In this document: positions 39,611 to 42,770 of the stretch, piece after piece
Numbering within the stretch: the first letter of the stretch is position 1
Layout of the letters: every line of letters begins with the position of its first letter
Assembly: GCA_012517255.1 (NCBI GenBank)
Contig: JAAYVH010000131.1
Location: 1-42,770 of the forward strand
Origin: Chthonomonadales bacterium
GTDB taxonomy: Bacteria; Armatimonadota; Chthonomonadetes; Chthonomonadales; CAJBBX01
DNA: 42,770 nt
Direction of reading: 5' to 3'
Position numbers and translations under genes: made by a program
The notes under the pieces: model-generated
Seen by the model: the letters and a program-made list of their open reading frames with translations, nothing else
Database searches by the model: none
Told to the model about the DNA's origin: nothing

Positions 39611-40837
39611 CTAACGCACGCTGAAGTTAGCCTGGTCGCGGCCTCGCCCGCCGCTGGCTTCAACCACCAGTCGGTAGTTGCCGCGGTCTAGCCGCGCGGT
39701 GGCGCTCCACCTCCCGCCAGATACGCGCGCTGTCGTACGATAGACGACGCGGCTGTCGCTGTAGACCAGTACGTCCACACGGTCGGAGTCTGCGCGGCCC
39801 GAGAAGTAGGCGCTGCCGCTCAGTGTGTCGCCGGACCGCGGACGCTCGATGGACACTGAAGAGCCGAACGAGCCGCCGGATCCTCCGAAGTTGCTGGTAC
39901 GCACCGAGAAGCTGACTTCCTGTCTTCCTCGGCCGCGCCGTGCCTCAACGACCAGCCGGTAGTTGCCGGAATCCAGACGTGGACCGGCGCTCCAGGAGCC
40001 GCCGAACACCTTCTGATCTGAGCGATGCACCAGCCTGCTGCCACGGTAGACCTGAACGCGGACCTCGTCGGAGTCGGCGCGTCCAGAACACCGAACGATC
40101 CCGTCGGTGATGGTCTCGCCATTTCGGGGCCGGTCAATCGTGACTCGCCCCGAGGAGCTGCCCGAGCCGCCCCAACTGCCGCCGGAACCGCCGAAGCCCC
40201 AGTCGCCGTCGGATCGTTCAACGCTGAAACGAACCTCGTCGCCTTCCGACCACCGGTCCGAAACGGCCTCGGCCTTGTAGGAGCCCGGCTCCAATCGGAT
40301 GATGGTGGACCAGCGTCCCCGACGATCAGGCACGGCCGTTCGCCGACCGCGTTCGCGCCCGCGGCGGTCGTAGACGGTGATGGTGACGGTCTTGCGGTCC
40401 GTCGCCACGCCACGGAATGTAACGTTGCGGGAGCTAAGCTCTTCAAACCGCCGCGGCGACTCGAAGCGGACCCGGCTCGTGCTTGGAGGGCGCGCTTCGG
40501 TCCAGTCGTCGCGACTGGTCAATACGCGACCGTCCTCGAACTCTACGCGGGCATCACGCGTCCGCAGGTCGTTGCGATGAACCTTGATCGTATAGCGGAA
40601 ACGCACGCCCGACCATCCGCGTCGTTCGCTGGCGACGCCTTCGCCAACGACCCGCGCCTCCGAAAACGATAGAAACTGCTCCTTCGACTCGTCAAACGCC
40701 ACGCGCTCCCATTCGACGGAGCTGGTGATCAGCCATCGAATGGTCGCCTCGGCCTGATCAATGACACGCTCATCGGCCCGTACAGACGGAACGAACAGAG
40801 CCAGCATCGCCAGACCGACCCCCACACGGCACAACAT
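39611..40837 (-). CDS. Secreted Arg-rich protein with three Ig-like repeats
   Basis: A 408-residue exported protein with a signal peptide (about 1-21). An N-terminal region (22-115) of unknown fold is followed by three beta repeats of about 83 residues (122-207, 231-313, 327-408). Repeats two and three are very similar, sharing ADSD.V.V.VY..SR.V.R, GG.WSA..RLD.GNYRLVVEA and (V/A).FSVR; the first is more divergent. Ser/Gly-rich linkers (GGSGGSWGGSGSSSG and GGSGGSFGSS) join them. Arg is abundant and Lys scarce. The pattern suggests an Ig/CARDB-like domain in tandem, perhaps binding a polymer. The start has a strong GGGGAGGAGC site. No sorting signal is visible. Confidence 0.87.
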   Translation of the reverse strand: MLCRVGVGLAMLALFVPSVRADERVIDQAEATIRWLITSSVEWERVAFDESKEQFLSFSEARVVGEGVASERRGWSGVRFRYTIKVHRNDLRTRDARVEFEDGRVLTSRDDWTEARPPSTSRVRFESPRRFEELSSRNVTFRGVATDRKTVTITVYDRRGRERGRRTAVPDRRGRWSTIIRLEPGSYKAEAVSDRWSEGDEVRFSVERSDGDWGFGGSGGSWGGSGSSSGRVTIDRPRNGETITDGIVRCSGRADSDEVRVQVYRGSRLVHRSDQKVFGGSWSAGPRLDSGNYRLVVEARRGRGRQEVSFSVRTSNFGGSGGSFGSSVSIERPRSGDTLSGSAYFSGRADSDRVDVLVYSDSRVVYRTTARVSGGRWSATARLDRGNYRLVVEASGGRGRDQANFSVR

Positions 40838-40994
40838 GATCTGCTCCTCCCCAATCGTAGTGGTTGGCGCTCACTGCAACTGCAACATCCAACCCAAATA
40901 CCATTACGCCGCCTGGTCGGCGCATGTGACGGTAGGGTACCATCCCGTGCGGTCCGACCCGCGGCCCGAGCCGCCTCGGCCCGGAGGAACACCG

Positions 40995-42374
40995 ATGAGG
41001 TTGCGTCTGGCGCTCCTGCTGTGCCTGCTGACCGCGGCTGCCTGCGCCGCAGCCCAAACCACGCTCACTGAGACACCTGAGCAGCGCGACAAGCGCATGC
41101 GCTGGTTCCGGGAAGCGCGATTCGGCATGTTCATCCACTGGGGCCTCTACGCAATCCCGGCTGGCGAGTGGAACGGCAAGCCCGTTCCTGGCCTTGGCGA
41201 GTGGATCATGAACTCGGCCAGGCTCACCGTCGAGGACTACGAGCCCCTGGTGCATCGCTTCAACCCCGTGCAGTTCAGCGCCCGCGAATGGGTGCGGATC
41301 GCCAAAAGCGCAGGGATGAAGTACATCGTCATCACCAGCAAGCACCACGACGGCTTCTGCCTGTTTGATGCGAAGAACTCGGATTACGATGTCATGGCGA
41401 CTCCCTTCCGCCGCGACATCCTCAAAGAGCTGGCAGCCGAGTGTCGGAAGGCTGGCATCCGCCTCTGCTTTTACCACTCCATCATGGACTGGCACCACCC
41501 CGACTACCTGCCGCGCCGCCCCTGGGACAGGCGACCTGCGGACACGGCCAGTTTCCCGCGCTACGTGGCCTACATGAAGGAGCAGCTCCGGCAGCTTGTG
41601 CAGGACTACGGTCCCCTCGGCATCCTCTGGTTCGACGGCGAATGGGAGAACACGTGGACGCATGAGCTCGGCAAAGACCTCTACGCCTACGTCCGCAGCC
41701 TTCAGCCCGATGTCATCGTGAATAACCGGGTGGACAAAGGCCGACGGGGCATGCAGGGCATGAGCGCTCCCGAGTTCGCCGGCGACTACGGCACCCCCGA
41801 GCAGGAGGTACCGCCGGAGGGTCTGCCGGGCGTGGACTGGGAGTCGTGCATCACCATGAACGACACGTGGGGCGTCAAGAAGAACGACAACAACTGGAAG
41901 TCGTCCGCCCACCTCATCCGCATGCTGTCGGACATCGCCTCCAAGGGCGGCAACCTCCTCTTGAACGTCGGTCCGACCGCGGAGGGGCTCATCCCCGCGC
42001 CGAGCGTCGAGCGTCTCGCCGACATGGGCCGCTGGATGAAGGTGAACGGCGAGAGCATCTACGGCACGACCGCCAGCCGCATCGGCAAGCCTGCATGGGG
42101 CCGCAGCACCACCAAGGGCAACCGCATCTACCTGCTCGTTTTCGACTGGCCGTCCGATGGCGTTCTGCGAGTCGAGGCGCTGCCCGGCACGCCGCGCAAA
42201 GCATCCTTGCTGGCTGCCAAACGCACCGGCATACCCCTGCGCCAGGACGGCTCAGCGTGGCTCCTCACCGTTCCCGCACAACCGCCCGACTCGCCGGTGA
42301 GCGTGATCGCCATCGAGCTAACCCGGCCCAGCATGTCCATGCGTACGGGAACCGGAGAGAAGCCTCACGATTGA
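40995..42374 (+). CDS. Exported alpha-L-fucosidase (GH29)
   Basis: A 459-residue secreted glycoside hydrolase family 29 enzyme that releases terminal L-fucose. A signal peptide covers about residues 1-20. The catalytic barrel has WFREARFGMFIHWGLYAIPAGEW, KYIVITSKHHDGFCLFDAK, CFYHSIMDWHHPDY and GILWFDGEWENT, where D214 is the expected nucleophile. The tail (about 360-459) is a beta domain starting near NGESIYGTTASRIG. Length and order match the family; the acid/base residue of GH29 is poorly conserved and not assigned. The ATG at 40995 has a GGAGG site (40983-40987). It is divergent from the secreted repeat protein. Confidence 0.95.
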   Translation: MRLRLALLLCLLTAAACAAAQTTLTETPEQRDKRMRWFREARFGMFIHWGLYAIPAGEWNGKPVPGLGEWIMNSARLTVEDYEPLVHRFNPVQFSAREWVRIAKSAGMKYIVITSKHHDGFCLFDAKNSDYDVMATPFRRDILKELAAECRKAGIRLCFYHSIMDWHHPDYLPRRPWDRRPADTASFPRYVAYMKEQLRQLVQDYGPLGILWFDGEWENTWTHELGKDLYAYVRSLQPDVIVNNRVDKGRRGMQGMSAPEFAGDYGTPEQEVPPEGLPGVDWESCITMNDTWGVKKNDNNWKSSAHLIRMLSDIASKGGNLLLNVGPTAEGLIPAPSVERLADMGRWMKVNGESIYGTTASRIGKPAWGRSTTKGNRIYLLVFDWPSDGVLRVEALPGTPRKASLLAAKRTGIPLRQDGSAWLLTVPAQPPDSPVSVIAIELTRPSMSMRTGTGEKPHD

Positions 42375-42385
42375 TGCAGCTTCTC

Positions 42386-42402
42386 TCGGCCTGAAGGGCC
42401 GA
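42386..42402 (+). terminator. Hairpin after the fucosidase gene
   Basis: TCGGCC (42386-42391) and GGCCGA (42397-42402) form a 6-bp stem with a 5-base loop, 12 bases past the stop. A second hairpin CGGCCC-GCA-GGGCCG follows at 42415-42429. Confidence 0.6.
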
Positions 42403-42430
42403 CATTGTTCAGATCGGCCCGCAGGGCCGG

Positions 42431-42457
42431 GATCGCGTCGCCTTGCTCGCGATGACG
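42431..42457. repeat. Dispersed intergenic repeat of the GATCGCGTCGC/CGATGACG type
   Basis: The segment reads GATCGCGTCGCCTTGC followed by TCGCGATGACG. It resembles a widespread bacterial intergenic repeat whose reverse reads CGTCATxGCGAG...GCGATC and whose translation gives RHxxERSDEA-like peptides. Recognition is by pattern; only one copy is in the window. Confidence 0.5.
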
Positions 42458-42500
42458 TGGCGCATCGTCGTTTGCCATTGTGCGCGCCCTCCGGCAGCCC

Positions 42501-42696
42501 GTAGGGGCGAATCAACCGCCGAACCGAACCGTCGAGAAGAGGTCCGCGGCCGCGCGCGGTTGGTTCGCCCATGTTCGGCATGATCGCCAGGACAACCGTG
42601 ACGCACTCGGACGCGTCGGAGACACGGGCGTACCAGCCGGTCATGACCTTGCATCATGTGATCGCAACATCGATCGTCTGGCTGATACGCCCCTAC
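42501..42696. repeat. Nested inverted-repeat element with GTAGGGGCG/CGCCCCTAC ends
   Basis: Outer ends GTAGGGGCG (42501-42509) and CGCCCCTAC (42688-42696) are perfect inverted copies. Inside the left part, GGGCGAATCAACCGC (42505-42519) pairs with GCGGTTGGTTCGCCC (42556-42570) with one mismatch. GTAGGGGC also begins the 14055 hairpin. This looks like one or two palindromic repeat units, possibly a small non-autonomous element; no transposase is present. Confidence 0.5.
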
Positions 42697-42770
42697 AGGG
42701 TGTGCACGGAGCCCGCCTTGATTTCGACACGGCGCTTCGCGCCGGCTCAATCACCGGCGGGCGATGTTCG

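Larger units (their letters stand above)
42375..42770. other. Right-end intergenic region with no supportable gene
   Basis: No supportable gene lies here; reading frames present are driven by repeats. It holds a terminator hairpin at 42386-42402, a second at 42415-42429, and two dispersed-repeat-type segments detailed separately. The open reading frames across it translate to fragments such as RHVIASKATRS, a hallmark of intergenic repeat DNA. Confidence 0.5.

Noticed and set aside
42409-42750. Minus-strand open frames at the right end
   Set aside because: Their translation contains RHVIASKATRS, typical of an intergenic repeat, so they are not treated as genes.
1-42770. Search for tRNA, rRNA and CRISPR arrays
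   Set aside because: No cloverleaf-like gene, rRNA segment or regularly spaced repeat series was recognised by eye; short RNA genes could be missed.

Overview
This window reads as a chromosomal stretch of a GC-rich, free-living bacterium, most likely an uncultured member of the Armatimonadota (possibly a planctomycete-like relative). The inference rests on gene content: two prepilin-like proteins of the large '[16 protein letters not shown]...DGHAKY' type, each followed by a tiny membrane-anchored Pro/Gly-rich protein; an exosortase with its EpsI partner; a PEP-CTERM substrate; two divergent URO-D-family proteins; secreted beta-propeller, DUF1080 and LamG proteins; and an alpha-L-fucosidase. 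No rRNA, tRNA, CRISPR array, transposase or phage structural gene was recognised. The taxonomic call is inference, not proof.

Layout. 1-2.5 kb: a PadR-type regulator with a Cys/His-rich N-terminus directly upstream of a peroxiredoxin with a Cys-rich N-terminus, then an orphan exported SecD-like head domain. 2.8-9.5 kb: a PEP-CTERM protein, then a block of large minus-strand genes (LamG protein, secreted WD40/Ig protein, glycoside-hydrolase-like protein). 9.6-14.0 kb: an aldo/keto reductase with a ferredoxin-like tail, then exosortase, EpsI and a membrane parvulin whose cytosolic N-terminus resembles a phage terminase small-subunit HTH. 14.1-21.3 kb: a URO-D-like protein, a Yip1-like membrane protein, and a minus-strand pentose operon (ribulokinase, ribulose-5-phosphate 4-epimerase, fucose/arabinose-type isomerase, zinc alcohol dehydrogenase). 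21.5-25 kb: a PQQ-like propeller lipoprotein, an ABM-domain monooxygenase, a DUF1080 protein and a Met-rich exported protein. 25-27.3 kb: a tandemly duplicated pilin/small-protein cassette behind a near-consensus promoter. 27.5-31 kb: a second URO-D-like protein, a zinc-ribbon protein and RarA. 31-42.4 kb: two exported metallophosphoesterases, a Tat-type nitrilase, a small acidic membrane protein, a beta-hydroxyacid dehydrogenase, two small Cys-containing proteins, a membrane-anchored SecD-head-like protein, a PAS-SpoIIE phosphatase, a repeat-rich secreted protein and a GH29 fucosidase. The last 400 bases are a mosaic of hairpins and dispersed-repeat-like sequence.

How the genes fit together. 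Much of the window serves the cell envelope: export and C-terminal sorting (exosortase, EpsI, periplasmic parvulin, PEP-CTERM cargo), pseudopilins, secreted propeller and Ig proteins, and phosphoesterases. A second theme is plant- or polysaccharide-derived sugar use (pentose operon, GH29, DUF1080, GH-like protein, aldo/keto reductase). The least expected items are the HTH-parvulin fusion beside the exosortase, the two orphan SecD-head proteins, and the Cys-rich PadR/peroxiredoxin pair. Start sites were chosen from ribosome binding sites and family alignment where possible; doubtful ones are flagged.
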